Assembly: GCA_003990745.1 (NCBI GenBank)
Contig: RBNI01003032.1
Coordinates: 1-16,814 of the forward strand
From: Jimgerdemannia flammicorona
Lineage: Eukaryota > Mucoromycota > Endogonomycetes > Endogonales > Endogonaceae
Reading direction: 5' to 3'
Length of the DNA stretch: 16,814 nucleotides
Shown: positions 1-9,515 of the stretch, one piece after another
Numbering within the stretch: the first letter of the stretch is position 1
Layout of the letters: each line of letters opens with the position of its first letter
The notes under the pieces: model-generated
The model's database searches: none
What the model saw: the letters and a program-made list of their open reading frames with translations, nothing else
Told to the model about the DNA's origin: nothing
Program-made: the position numbers and the translations under genes

Positions 1-784
1 AAAAAAAATCGGAAAGGCAGAAAAACCAATGGGGAATGTGAGGCGTAAAGAGTAAGTCTTTTAACGTAGCTAACCGAAATTGCGATGTTGTGTGGTAAGA
101 ACTGTCTATATCTGACCCTTACAATCAAGGAATAAATAATTGAGCACACAAATACTATTGTGGTGACGTTGTGGGTGTTTTTAATAGTTACAGCCGAACG
201 CGAGCTGGCATAAAATATTGTGCGTGTATGCGATAGGAGAAGTTCGTTATTTCTTCAACTAAAAAAAAAAAAAAAAAAAAAAGCTCATCTCGCGGCTGTT
301 TTCAATCCCAGCTTCGAACCATATCTAGCCGTAACTACTTTCCAACACCCACACCTCAAAACACTCACGTCGCATCAAACGAATTACAAATGTCACAGCT
401 AAGGCATATTTTTTCTAAATTGCCATCAATTGTTTACCTATGTATACCTATTTCTCGTCGCCCTCGAGGCTTTCTTGGAATTATGGAACGATAGTTTGTA
501 TTCCATTTTTGACTAAAATAATATAAAATGTGATGCGAACGGACAGTCTCCTAGCGGAAAACTTGTCTGTAAATTGGACAATGAGAAAATCATTTTTCTT
601 TTCTTTATTTCATACTTCTATTTCCAACTGTAAATGTGAAAATCAGTCGATATATTTTCTATTAAATATCCAAAAAATATAAACTATGCAGATCCTACAG
701 ACAATACGAAATGAAATTGCATTTTCCAACCATGCAAAATCATGTTGTTTTAAACATACTTCGTTTCAAAATTTCCTTTTCTTT
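1..784. other. A/T-rich stretch without a supported gene
   Basis: I see no coding region here. It begins with an A run and contains a 22-base A homopolymer at 261-282. The small plus-strand ORF across that A run reads it as polylysine, which is an artefact. The right part (about 580-780) is A/T-rich and runs up to the end of the first inverted-repeat arm. Confidence 0.6.
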
Positions 785-1680
785 GCCGCCATGGCCTTCT
801 CCACAGAGGCCTGTTCCTCAGCCTCAAGCAAGGGATCGTCATAGCCATTGATTGTCCTTGTAGACGTGACTCCCCTTATCTCTGTCATAATGTTCTTCTC
901 GACAGAGGCGGGTTCCAGCCTTAATCCAGCGATTGTCATTGGCATTGATCGCCCGAGTTGAAATAACGTAGCCGGCGACGCCTTCTATGCTGGGCGCTAC
1001 AATATTTTTCCTGGCTTTCTTCTGCGTCGGTTTTAGCTGCTCCGCTAATGACACATAGGGCTGTTCCCTGACCACATCGGATCCAATCGCGCCTCCCTTG
1101 TTCAGTCGGCTTCATCAATATTTTCTGCCCCGCCTCCCAGTCTACCCATAGTGAAATCCTTCCAATCACTGTCTACGTCATTCCTCAACACGCCCTCGCC
1201 CCCTGCGCCTGCATCTACAACGTATCAACCCTCCTCTCTGAAATCACGGTCTCCTCAATCTGAATTTCCGCCTCGTCCCTTCTACGCTCTGATGCTCGCG
1301 GCCTCCGCCATCCACATCGTTTTCTCACCTCCCCATTTTCCGCAGATCGCGGTCTGCAATTTAACCCATCATCAAAAACATTGGCTGGTAGCTGCTCCTT
1401 CGCTATATCAAATCTTCAACTATCGAATGTCGTCAATACCTTCATAACCTCAGCAAACTCCGCATAAGTCTTCATCCTCGCCTGTTCGACTCTGCCCGTA
1501 AAACTCTTCCGCAGGATCTCCTTCTGCAAATCCCCAAGCGCGCGTATCCGCTCACCCTTCTGTATAATTTCAGCTAAAGACCGCTGTAGGAGCGCTTGAA
1601 GATTCCGATCGAACTGTACAGCCGATCATAGTTTAGCTGGTCCTGCGTTGGTAGGAGTGACGTTGTGGTGACTATGTAAA
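785..1680 (-). pseudogene. Inverted-repeat arm 1: degenerate coiled-coil-like coding sequence
   Basis: Read on the minus strand, this matches the plus strand at 1985-2768 at roughly three bases in four by eye. Frames that read like protein include a helical, charged segment at about 1500-1600 (LLQRSLAEIIQKGERIRALG, then LQKEILRKSF), followed by EQARMKTYAEFAEVMKV and FDIAKEQLPANVFDDGL. An in-frame stop falls between these last two, and others follow, so the copy is broken. Near its end (about 785-960) is a tandemly duplicated motif, DDPLLEAEEQASVEKAM. The family is not recognised; the alternating charged and hydrophobic residues suggest coiled coil. It may be a relic of a mobile element or of a duplicated host gene. 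Confidence 0.6.
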
Positions 1681-1918
1681 TGTAGCTGCGAATTCCGCGG
1701 CGCGAATGAACGAGATATTCGTGGTCAACCCGTGCCAGTACGAAAAAACGGAAGCCGATTACTCCCGCGATAAGAGCCAACGTAGATTTGGTGGCATTGA
1801 GTTGGTCGAATGGGTTGACGGATACATCATTCTCGTAAAGGTCTGCCACGGATTTGGGCGAGGCGAAGGTCATTGTCCTAGACAGCAATCTTGAATACCC
1901 CATAACGATCCAATCCAC
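1574..1918 (-). CDS. Doubtful ORF, possible membrane segment, upstream of repeat arm 1
   Basis: A 114-codon open frame on the minus strand starts with ATG at 1918. Residues about 44-60 (STLALIAGVIGFRFFVLA) are hydrophobic and could span a membrane. The frame ends inside the region that, in another frame, begins the coiled-coil reading of repeat arm 1, so this could be an upstream exon of the same broken gene. A possible acceptor is the CAG of the CCAACGCAG sequence near 1645, but I could not make a convincing splice model. Function is unknown and the ORF may be chance. Confidence 0.2.
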   Translation of the reverse strand: MDWIVMGYSRLLSRTMTFASPKSVADLYENDVSVNPFDQLNATKSTLALIAGVIGFRFFVLARVDHEYLVHSRRGIRSYIYIVTTTSLLPTQDQLNYDRLYSSIGIFKRSYSGL

Positions 1919-2083
1919 CGCGAGCTATCAACTCATCCCCAAGGCCCCGTTCCAGTCCGTCCCTATCTCCGAGCCATAACGCCATCCTCAGCCCGGCCAC
2001 GACGTCACTCCCACCAACCACCAAAAGATTTCTAGAAAGAGAACCTGCGAAAGGGTTTTGCGGGCAGAATCGAGAAGGCGAGG

Positions 2084-2311
2084 ATGGAGACTCAGGCCGA
2101 GTTTTCTGAGAAGATGAAGGTGGGGATAACTTTCGATAACAGAAGATTTAATATGACGGAGGAGCAGCTGCCTGACAATGTCTTTGACGATGGGTTAAAG
2201 GTCAAGCAGGATGGGAGCTCGGCCTGGGAGAATGGGGAGGCGAGAGGACGATGCCGTTGGAGGAGAGTTCGAGCAGTAGAAAGGAGAAAGGCGAGGTGGC
2301 AATTCGGATAG
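2084..2311 (+). CDS. Short surviving ORF within repeat arm 2
   Basis: This is a 75-codon ORF with ATG at 2084 inside the plus-strand repeat arm. Its first 40 residues align with the minus-strand arm 1 reading (MKTYAEFAEVMKV and AKEQLPANVFDDGL), so this part derives from real coding sequence. The last third (RCRWRRVRAVERRKARWQFG) is still related to arm 1 but leads into a stop. Most likely a pseudogene fragment. No known domain is visible. Confidence 0.35.
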   Translation: METQAEFSEKMKVGITFDNRRFNMTEEQLPDNVFDDGLKVKQDGSSAWENGEARGRCRWRRVRAVERRKARWQFG

Positions 2312-2611
2312 AAGAGAACGTGATCTCAGAGAGGAGAGTTGAAGTGTTGCAGATGCAGGCGCAAGTGGGCGAGGGCGCGGCGCGCTCACTGATGGAAAGG
2401 ATCGATTTATAGGTAAACGGTATGCGAGGCGGGGCAGAAACCGAAGGTGAAGATGGAGCGGGTAGAAGAGGGAAAGAACAAGGGAGGAGTGACTGAGTCC
2501 GACGTAGTCAGGGAGCAGCCCTATGTGTCATTAGCGAAGTAGCTACAGCCGACAAAGAAGAAAGCCAGGAAAAATATTGCAGCGCCCAGGATTGCGAGAC
2601 TCGCCGGCGAT

Positions 2612-2768
2612 GTCGATCCCTTAAGGCTGAGGAACCCGCCATTGTCGAGAAGGTCGTTACGACAAAGAAAACCAAACTCACGTCAACTCGGGTAATCAAC
2701 GTCGATAACGATCCCTTGCTTCAGGCAAAGAAACCTGCTTCTGTGGAGAAGGCCATTACGACGTCGCA
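2612..2768 (+). repeat. Tandem duplication, about 95-base period, inside repeat arm 2
   Basis: GATCCCTT recurs at about 2615 and 2710, each time followed by a related stretch: AAGGCTGAGGAACCCGCC then GTCGAGAAGG, and CAGGCAAAGAAACCTGCT then GTGGAGAAGG. The encoded unit is of the type DPLLxAxxPAxVEKxxTT, about 32 residues. The same duplication is present in arm 1 on the minus strand, so it predates the arm duplication. Confidence 0.6.
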
Positions 2769-2769
2769 T

Positions 2770-3690
2770 GGCTCGGAGATGGGCGAGGATTGGAAGTGGA
2801 ATTTCAGGTTGATTTGTTGGACGTCTCTATAGCTCGGAAATGGGGACAGGGATGGACCGTGGGCTTCGCATCTGCATTCGTATTGGTTGAAGCACACATT
2901 TATTGGCGGCCGAATCATCCGGGAGTAAGACAGCAGCCTGTTGCCTTAGGGTCTGCTGCGAGTGGACGACTAAGCGATGCCCAGACAATCGACAAATCCG
3001 TTGCCCCCAAGATGGGTCACCCGAAAGGAGCTTAACGGCAGGAAGTGGAAGCGTTTCATGTTGGTGTACGGCGTGGATGGATATATTTCAAGTGTTGCGC
3101 AATGGGGGAATACGACAGGGTTGGTGCCTGGTCATATAATTTGTTACCAGGGAAGAAGGTGTTTAGGAAGTTACTGTAGGAGGTTTGCGGGTGATGGATA
3201 CTGTAGGTAGGGTCGATGGAAGCGGTTGAAAGACCGTCGAGCGATTGACGAAACATCACGTATATGCCGTTGCCGACGAAGTCGAGGTCATTGTTGTAAG
3301 CTTGCATGATGGAGAACGAGTTGGAAGGGAGCATGTGTGAAAGCGATTCAGTTCTTGGTTAAGTGACTCTAGGGAAGCGAGTTAAAGGAGAAAATGGCTA
3401 AATTTATAAGCAATGCATGATTCGGGTGTGATAATTCTATGTCTACCCGACTGCGTCATCACCACCTCATAATCGGCGTATGCAGGTGAAACAACTTACC
3501 GTGGTGTCTAACCGCCTATCTGCCTATGATTAAAAAGGTTTCATTGATCCGAATGGACGACGAGTAGAGACCATCTAGGTGGAATGAAGTAACTCTTATC
3601 GGGGGCACGGGATCTCAACTTGAGGGAAAAAATATAAAATAACTAAAATTAAACCTAAAACTAAATGTTAATACCTAATATCCTTGGGTC
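2770..3690. other. Region with only doubtful short ORFs
   Basis: Short ORFs occur on both strands, for example minus 3056-3334 (92 codons) and the overlapping plus-strand frames between 2790 and 3210. Both strands give plausible-looking but unrecognisable readings over the same bases, so I cannot choose one. The tail after 3340 shows no coding signal and becomes A/T-rich. Confidence 0.4.
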
Positions 3691-3699
3691 TAGGCCTTC

Positions 3700-4008
3700 G
3701 TGATCAAGGGCCAAAGGGCGGTAGCGCTGAGGATCATCTGGGGTAAAGCCCATAACCCACAAAGTTACACTTTGACACCCACCCCCTTGACTCCCATTCA
3801 AATTATAAGTGACCTAACGGTTTCCCAAACTTTCAGCCATTCTATCAATGACTCACACTGCAATCACGCCCACGATCTCTACTCCATCCAGCCACTAGAA
3901 AGCTTTTGTAACCCGGAAATTCAACTTCCTAATCGCTCAGAAGACGGATTCGATATGACCAAAGATCAATTACCGAATTGTCTAAATTCCGACAATATCG
4001 CTTTATGA
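3700..4008 (+). CDS. Doubtful 102-codon ORF with a piece resembling the inverted-repeat gene
   Basis: The ORF has ATG at 3700 and ends with TGA at 4006-4008. Its C-terminal part contains FDMTKDQLPNCLNSDN. This resembles FNMTEEQLPDNVFDD in arm 2 and FDIAKEQLPANVFDD in arm 1, so the region may hold a third, more decayed relative. The N-terminal part, rich in Thr and Pro, has no counterpart in the arms. It is not recognised and may be a chance ORF around an old fragment. Confidence 0.25.
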   Translation: MIKGQRAVALRIIWGKAHNPQSYTLTPTPLTPIQIISDLTVSQTFSHSINDSHCNHAHDLYSIQPLESFCNPEIQLPNRSEDGFDMTKDQLPNCLNSDNIAL

Positions 4009-5353
4009 GATGGAAAGAGAGCGAAGGGGCTGCAGACTTGTTTCCAAACGTTTATTCCAAATAAAGAATCAGTTTCAATAATTCGAATTTCCGCAAAGGA
4101 CTCGGGGAACTGGATAAAGAGGCTCACTCTCGCATGCACCATAAGTATTATGGGATGCCTAATAAACCTGATCGCTCACGAGTTTCATTTGGATGGGTTA
4201 TTCTTGTGGCCGTAAATTACCGTGAATGGACAAACGAACTTGTTGGTAATGCATCAACTGGACGAGCAATCCAATAAAAGATTAAATGGCTGCCTTTGCC
4301 ACTGATGGGTGATGTTTCACACGCTTTTGTTATCTGTGAGACTGAAATGCGTAGAGTACCCCACCCGGCTGCACGATCTAAGGTAGAGAACTCGGGATCC
4401 AGGATCAGTACAACGGTGAGCCAGGTAGGTAATACAAATTAAGTCCCTGGAGCAACACAGAACCTTAGTTGAGAAATGCGCTAGATGACAGGTAGTATCA
4501 TTGGTCTCGTTGCAAAATAACATTTCACTGCATTTTAGCATTGACTGCTTGTTAGTTGGAGTTGTCAACTGGCCGCAAATTAGGTAGGTATACATATCTG
4601 CACATTAATTAATATTAACGCCATTCGTATTTGAATCTGATCTAATAAAAAATTCAAGTAATCATGGCAATGTTGAACACCGGTTTTGACATCTTGAACG
4701 ATAAACAGCCATCCCCATTTATGCCAACTCCAAGATTTTTTTGCCGATGGGCTATCGTAATAAGGCACTACAACAGCATTCAATAATGAACTGCTCTGTA
4801 TTAGGAACGACGAGACTTATAGATGAAGTGAGAGTTTATTTGTACTAGAGTATCTGCTTTAGTCCTTGCTAATATGTTGAAATGTTCCTTAATATATATA
4901 TATTTCAATGTGAATTCACCGGGTCTCAAACCATCCCAATCCCAGAAGCTTCCAATTCCACAACTGGAGGTTCACAGCAAAAGGCGTGAAAGATCACTAC
5001 CACTCCGAAATCCATAAGACACTGAAACCTTTACCATAATCTGTATTTTGTTGCACTCTGGTCAATGAAGTGGTTGTACGCATGAGTTTCATTAATCGCG
5101 TGGCTCCGTTTCTCTACCGACAACCAATTGCTGGCGTTATATAATTATCAAGCTCGCATATTGCACAATTGTACGGCGAGCACCATAAATGGGCACGTTC
5201 CTTAGTCGGCCTATATTTTTTTCGACAAGAGATCTTGTAAAGTAATGCAAGTATTATCGCCTATATGCCGTCCATTGCCAATCGTTAGCCTTGCAAATCG
5301 CCGTACATAACCGAAAACCCTCTCAGATATAACACATATAATGTCAATTAAAC
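4009..5353. other. Long intergenic stretch without a supported gene
   Basis: Only short, unconvincing minus-strand ORFs (4317-4595, 4580-4783) occur. Features are simple: alternating AT at about 4892-4903 and TTAATTAATATTAA at about 4606-4619. I see no RNA gene, terminal repeat or splice-supported exon. Confidence 0.5.
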
Positions 5354-5650
5354 ATGATTATTCATATAGAAGTATTACAGGAAACTGCGGGAATGAAAAC
5401 TAGAAGAGCCCAACAGACTAAAATCGGGATAGAGGGTGGGGAAACGACAGAGGAAAGGAGAGAAAGAAAGTTAAGAAAATATGCCAGGAATCTACCCCGC
5501 GAATTCATCGAGCGCCATTGCAATTTACGGAGATGTCGTGCGAGCTACTTCATCCACAAACTCTGGGAGATCCGTTGCATTTTTCCTTTCAATGATAAGG
5601 AAATGACGATTTTCAGTAATGCTCTTAACGCCGTTGTGGGTGCCCAATGA
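5354..5650 (+). CDS. Hypothetical basic protein ORF, 98 codons
   Basis: ATG at 5354, stop at 5648-5650. The central part (TTEERRERKLRKYARNLPRE) is strongly charged and could form a helix. No family is recognised. It overlaps, in another frame, a Cys-rich open segment (5629-5751), so the true structure may involve an intron or frameshift near 5630. No promoter is identifiable. It may not be a gene. Confidence 0.25.
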   Translation: MIIHIEVLQETAGMKTRRAQQTKIGIEGGETTEERRERKLRKYARNLPREFIERHCNLRRCRASYFIHKLWEIRCIFPFNDKEMTIFSNALNAVVGAQ

Positions 5651-5751
5651 AATACCCATTTCTTGACGAATCCTACCAATGTCGTGCTCCGCCCGTCTGC
5701 AAAAGTATTGGCCAATGGTACTGCCCCCCGAATGGATACATGCGTATTTAG
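5629..5751 (+). other. Short Cys-rich open frame, possible exon remnant
   Basis: Between the TAA at 5626-5628 and the TAG at 5749-5751 the frame reads RRCGCPMKYP, then SYQCRAPPVCKSIGQW, then YCPPNGYMRI. Six Cys lie among 40 codons, with aromatics between them, which is unusual for random sequence. The spacing recalls small disulfide-bonded or chitin-binding modules, but I cannot assign a family. The only in-frame ATG is at 5647, giving 34 codons. Confidence 0.25.
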
Positions 5752-5799
5752 CTCCTGATCTTCCTCGCCATAATTTTTTCTGTACCGCCGGGCGCCAGT

Positions 5800-6135
5800 T
5801 TAACGGAAACTCTTCTCGTATGCGGGCGATGCGTTCGTGCCTTGTATTGTCATAGCCGGAGGGAGGATTTCTTCTGAGGGAGATGCGGTCGATCCTTGCA
5901 GTATTATAGTCGGAGGGAGGATTTCTTCTGAAGTAGGGGCGTTCGACTCTCGCTCTAATATCGTTGGAGGATGTGGTCCTGTTTCTTTAAGTTGAAGCCT
6001 TGAGAGAGAGAGGATGTGTGGCGAGAGGACTGTTGAGAGGATGAGCGAGGAGGAAGGCGGCAAGGGATTTATAAAATGGTTATAATATAACGCCATTTCA
6101 CCTGCTTGGTAATTATCATATTCCCCCTTTTCCAA
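5800..6135 (-). CDS. Hypothetical ORF with three tandem 18-residue repeats
   Basis: This is a 111-codon minus-strand ORF with ATG at 6135. The C-terminal half is made of three tandem 18-residue units of the type xSEEILPPTIILQGSTAS: one starts at TILERESNAPTSEEILPP, the next is nearly the consensus, and the last is degenerate (AMTIQGTNASPAYEKSFR). The N-terminal half (residues about 20-50) is Ser, Leu and Pro-rich without a clear signal peptide. The 54-base repeat stays in frame, which supports coding. No family is recognised. Upstream sequence has no obvious promoter, and an upstream exon is possible. Confidence 0.35.
   Translation of the reverse strand: MEKGEYDNYQAGEMALYYNHFINPLPPSSSLILSTVLSPHILSLSRLQLKETGPHPPTILERESNAPTSEEILPPTIILQGSTASPSEEILPPAMTIQGTNASPAYEKSFR
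5804..5965. repeat. 54-base tandem repeat, three copies
   Basis: GGAGGGAGGATTTCTTCTGA occurs at 5858 and again at 5912, exactly 54 bases apart, with a more diverged third copy to the left. The period is 18 codons, and it lies entirely inside the minus-strand ORF at 5800-6135. Confidence 0.8.
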
Positions 6136-6398
6136 TTTTTTACTTTAACATTTATGCTCACTGTGCAGGAGCAGCGCGCAGGATGGAATGAAAGAAATGA
6201 CATGCCATGGCGCAAGTTATCTCCATCCACCCAACAATGCAGTGCTATATAGCGCGTCGTCTCTATCTGAAAAATGAGTGTACATTTCCACCATCCACGG
6301 GTGGGTCGCAATGCTGAGTCCGAATCCACCGCTATAAAGAAATGGCCACTGTAACTGAATCGAATGTCCGAAATCGCACACGACCAAGAAGTTTACAA

Positions 6399-6484
<86 letters not shown>

Positions 6485-7224
6485 GGTTGGTGGTACACAC
6501 GGTTGGGATATGCAACTCGATATGTATGCCTAGAATTTATGGCGTATGTGGTTTACACGCAACGTCACTAATTGCTTACGTCACCAATTAGTACGCGCTA
6601 TGTGTATTGTCAGTAAAAATGCAATTTCAATACACATGTCCCCAAGAAGGCCTACCAAGGAGATCGCCTCATCCGGTAAAATCGATGCACGTTACCCAGA
6701 CTAATGTCGACTTACGTTATTAGAAGAATTTTCTCCAAGACGGTATACTCAAAAGCTCGAATCGGTATTATTAAGTGATGATTTTCGTTGTTTTCATTAT
6801 TTTTATTTTATTTCATTTTATTTTGAACACGGCAAAATTCAAATCCCCCCTGGCTAGAATCGGTGCTATTGAGCGACCAAAATATCAATATTTTATTCTA
6901 TTTCATTTATTTTTTACTTAGAGAACAGCTCGAGTCCTTGCTGCATGATACAGCTGAGAGGATAAAAATGCATTTGTTCTGTCACTAAGTGGTAATTCTT
7001 AAGCGATATCACACCGCTAACAGCAAATTACATTATAAATCATTCTCATTCAATATAATGTCTTCAATTAATATCCTGCGAATAAATCCTAGTCATCTTC
7101 GCTATTCCAACTCTGAATTTCCGCCACGCATAGCATATCGTTTCTGGAGAACCCATTCAGCCGATAGAACAGGGGATCTGAGCTCTCACAATACCGCTGA
7201 CACGAACCGGAACACATACTCATA
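6136..7224. other. Intergenic stretch with a long polyA tract and A/T-rich sequence
   Basis: No supported gene. The ORFs that cross the polyA tract (polylysine or polyphenylalanine readings) are artefacts. T-rich stretches occur around 6795-6830 and 6885-6920. A near-repeat of ACGTCACTAATT and ACGTCACCAATT lies at about 6560-6590. Confidence 0.55.
6400..6481 (+). repeat. Homopolymer A tract, about 82 bases with one C
   Basis: The run is A except for a single C at 6433. A tract this long on the plus strand would suit the 3' tail of a retroposon whose body lies to the left. I found no convincing target-site duplication next to the following GGGGGTTGG, so this remains a simple repeat. Its exact length may be affected by assembly. 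Confidence 0.9.
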
Positions 7225-7799
7225 AATCAGAAAAATCCCCAAAGATGCTTGATGACTCTAAAACCGTAGCGCTACCGCAAAGCGAGGACCAACTCGCAAT
7301 CGGCACCAGCGACGTGCATTTCGGAGTCTCCACAGAGTGCCGAAATTATAACGATGAGCTCATGAAGCGCGGAGCGGTCGGGTTGAGTGTATGTGAGTTC
7401 ATCCTCAGGATACGAGAAGGCGCAGCATTCGTCAACGGCACCTGAATTGCCCGTGCAGAACCGAGATCTGACCGGTCGTGTCGATAACGTGCGGGAGCCA
7501 TATTAGTAGGAGAATGGTTATTATGGAGTACGACGTTGTTAACGGGGTAGAGGAAAAGCTCGAATCAGCCGGGGCTGTACGTATCTAGAGTATAGAGAAA
7601 CGGAGTGATGTCGATGCTTGCAGTAACTAGAAGTGGACAGAGAACGTGACAATTTAGCCCGTCTGCGCCATATGGGGGTGAAGCGTGGGCGGGAAGGTGA
7701 GCTCGGTACTTTGAAAGGTGCCCTTCAGGTGGATGTGGATTTCAATATCATGCGAAGCCGAAATGATCGTTGGGAAGTCGCGTGAACCGGTTTGGAGAC
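7225..7799 (+). pseudogene. Broken coding fragment
   Basis: Two plausible coding pieces lie in different frames. The first is an ORF at 7245-7445 (66 codons, ATG at 7245), containing SEDQLAIGTSDVHFGVSTEC and DELMKRGAVGL. The second reads from about 7630 to a TGA near 7786: LEVDRERDNLARLRHMGVKR, then GELGTLKGALQVDVDFNIMR. This second piece is charged and helix-like. Several stops separate them. The pieces are not recognised; a decayed coiled-coil gene or mobile-element protein is the best guess. Confidence 0.3.
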
Positions 7800-8472
7800 G
7801 AGTGAGCTAAGTGGCCGGGACAAGGATTGCGAGCTCAAAGATCGTAGGCAAGCAAGCACACAATCTGAGTCCTTGAATCTGTGAGTCAAAATATACCCCT
7901 ATATTGTTGTCGCTTTAGGCCATCGATCATTTGTTTGACGATACCGATTCGTGCTACTTGTGGCGCATCGCGCGTAGCATGTCGATACACCGTGCAAGTC
8001 AGCGTAGATTTTCCACCTAAACAACCTAGCGCCCACCAACAATCAGGTTGTCGCACGCGACGGCGATGACGGTAAGCATTGTTTAGCGCACGTTAAAATT
8101 CGGTATTTGAGTATCACATAAGAGAAGGTGAAGCTGATCTCACGGCAAGCCAAGTCATCTCCACTAGCACTTTAAACGTCATGTTGTAGACAACTGTTGT
8201 ATAATCGCTTCCGTACCCGATGTTTATCACAAAACCTGATGATGATGCGGCAAAATACGGACGCTTGTACGCTCTATGCGCAAAATCCAAAAGGAATCTA
8301 AGCAATCGCTAATGCGATCAACCTCCTCGAAAATCAAAGGAACGCGAACACCGTACGTGATCGCTGGTACATCGAAGTGGGGCCGCTGCCGTGCTCATCG
8401 AGGCGCTCGTTAAACATAAGTACTCCTCCGATGTCACGTTAACAAGGAAATTGCGTTGTCAACAATATCTCC
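7800..8472. other. Intergenic stretch, no supported gene
   Basis: Short ORFs of about 62 codons occur on both strands (7881-8069 plus, 8114-8305 minus) without repeat structure, splice sites or recognisable motifs. I call nothing here. Confidence 0.45.
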
Positions 8473-8922
8473 TCATCGCCGGCGACAAGGTGAGCAGAGA
8501 CAATAGGCGAGAAAGACTGCGCCAAATATTAGGTGGTGGTCGGCCAACGAATGGGTTCTGCCAGCGGTTGGGGTTGGGCAGATGGCGGTCGTTCTGAAGA
8601 GGGCGAGATGGCTGCTCCGGGTGGATCGGATGGTGGGGAGGCGAGAGAAAGGGTTGTAGCGATTAATCGTTTCCCATTGGAGTTTCGGGGTCGGTGCCGA
8701 AGTCGTTTCAGAGTGCCAGTTTTTTGTAGAATGATGGATTGAATACATCTGCACCAGCACTTTGCACATTTGGATGGGATTGTGAGGAGGTGTCTGGTTG
8801 GTTATCGTGTTCTGCACCTGTAAATCCGCCGGCAACTGACCCGCTTGCAACGTATATTCCGTCTCCACTTCCCACCCGTCCCGACTTTCTACACGGCTCG
8901 ACTCCTTGGAGCACTCGCCCAT
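8473..8922 (-). CDS. Hypothetical ORF, 149 codons
   Basis: Minus-strand ORF with ATG at 8922. The first 80 residues (for example GWEVETEYTLQAGQLPADLQ, then NQTPPHNPIQMCKVLVQMY) look protein-like; the last 60 are Arg, Ser, Thr and Pro-rich and look less so. A second minus-strand frame at 8708-8992 (94 codons) overlaps it and is equally plausible in places (GSVAGGFTGAEHDNQPDTSS), so the correct frame, or a spliced combination, is unresolved. No domain is recognised. Confidence 0.25.
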   Translation of the reverse strand: MGECSKESSRVESRDGWEVETEYTLQAGQLPADLQVQNTITNQTPPHNPIQMCKVLVQMYSIHHSTKNWHSETTSAPTPKLQWETINRYNPFSRLPTIRSTRSSHLALFRTTAICPTPTAGRTHSLADHHLIFGAVFLAYCLCSPCRRR

Positions 8923-9044
8923 AACATTGGAGACAAACCTCGATCCTCATGCGCGTCAGGAATGCTCTCCGAATGTCGGCATTTGAAAACAAAACGTACT
9001 AGTATGAGATGATTTCGGGAAGGAGCCGAGTCGGACAAAGGCTG

Positions 9045-9415
9045 GGAGGGCGCGGGTGAGAAGGAGCGTGGAGAGGGCCTGGGACCGCAGGTGAGAAGGA
9101 CCCAGGGGGCGCGAGTGAGAAGGAGCGTGGGTTAAAGAAGGCCGGGGGGACCCGGGTGAGGTGAAGCGAGCCCGGGAGCGCGGGAGAGAAAGAGCGTGGC
9201 GAAGAGGTCACGGGCGCGGATGAGTGGGAGAGTGAGGTGAATAGGGCCTGGTGTGAGCGAATAAGAAGGAGCGTGAAATCAAGCGGCCCCCGAGCGCGGG
9301 TGCGAAAGAGCATGAGGTGAAGAGGTTTCGGAAGGCGCGGGTGAGAAGGGGCGTGACTTGAAGAGGCCCTGGGGCTACGGATGAGAAGGAGCGTGAGATA
9401 AAGAGGCCCCATGGG
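9045..9415. repeat. G-rich minisatellite, unit about 40 bases
   Basis: A degenerate unit of the form GCGCGGGTGAGAAGGAGCGT followed by GAxxTGAAGAGGCCCTGGG recurs roughly nine or ten times. The clearest copies are at the right end (about 9335-9415, spacing near 40). Units vary in length. Open frames on the minus strand across it (8999-9424, 9208-9420) are Ser, Pro and Leu-rich readings of the repeat. They end or change frame with repeat-length variation, so I do not call them genes. Confidence 0.7.
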
Positions 9416-9515
9416 CACATTCAAGAGAGTAAGCCTAGAGATTAGGCAAAGGTATCTAGCTTGGTATAGTGCTCGGATGTCGTAAGAAATTTTGGGGCTT
9501 GTTACTCACTTCTCG

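Larger units (their letters stand above)
1985..2768 (+). pseudogene. Inverted-repeat arm 2: degenerate copy of arm 1
   Basis: This is the plus-strand counterpart of 785-1680. Shared landmarks in order are CACGACGTCACTCCCACCAA near 2000, the reading METQAEFSEKMKVGITFDN, then FNMTEEQLPDNVFDDGL, then REQPYVSLA and the motif DNDPLLQAKKPASVEKAI. It lacks about 100 bases present in arm 1 between CCAAC and the GATTT near 2030, which removes the charged helical segment. A TAG interrupts the frame just after REQPYVSLA, and other stops and frameshifts follow the ENGEARGR region, so no full protein can be read. The longest clean piece is the 75-codon frame from 2084. Function is unknown. Confidence 0.6.

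Noticed and set aside
6400..6481. Retroposon ending in the polyA tract
   Set aside because: No target-site duplication or recognisable element body was found on either side.
6217..6591. ORFs across the polyA tract (polylysine or polyphenylalanine proteins)
   Set aside because: They are simple readings of an A homopolymer; the flanks have no coding character.
8999..9424. 141-codon minus-strand ORF of Ser, Pro and Leu
   Set aside because: It is a reading of the G-rich minisatellite; its length depends on repeat-unit variation.
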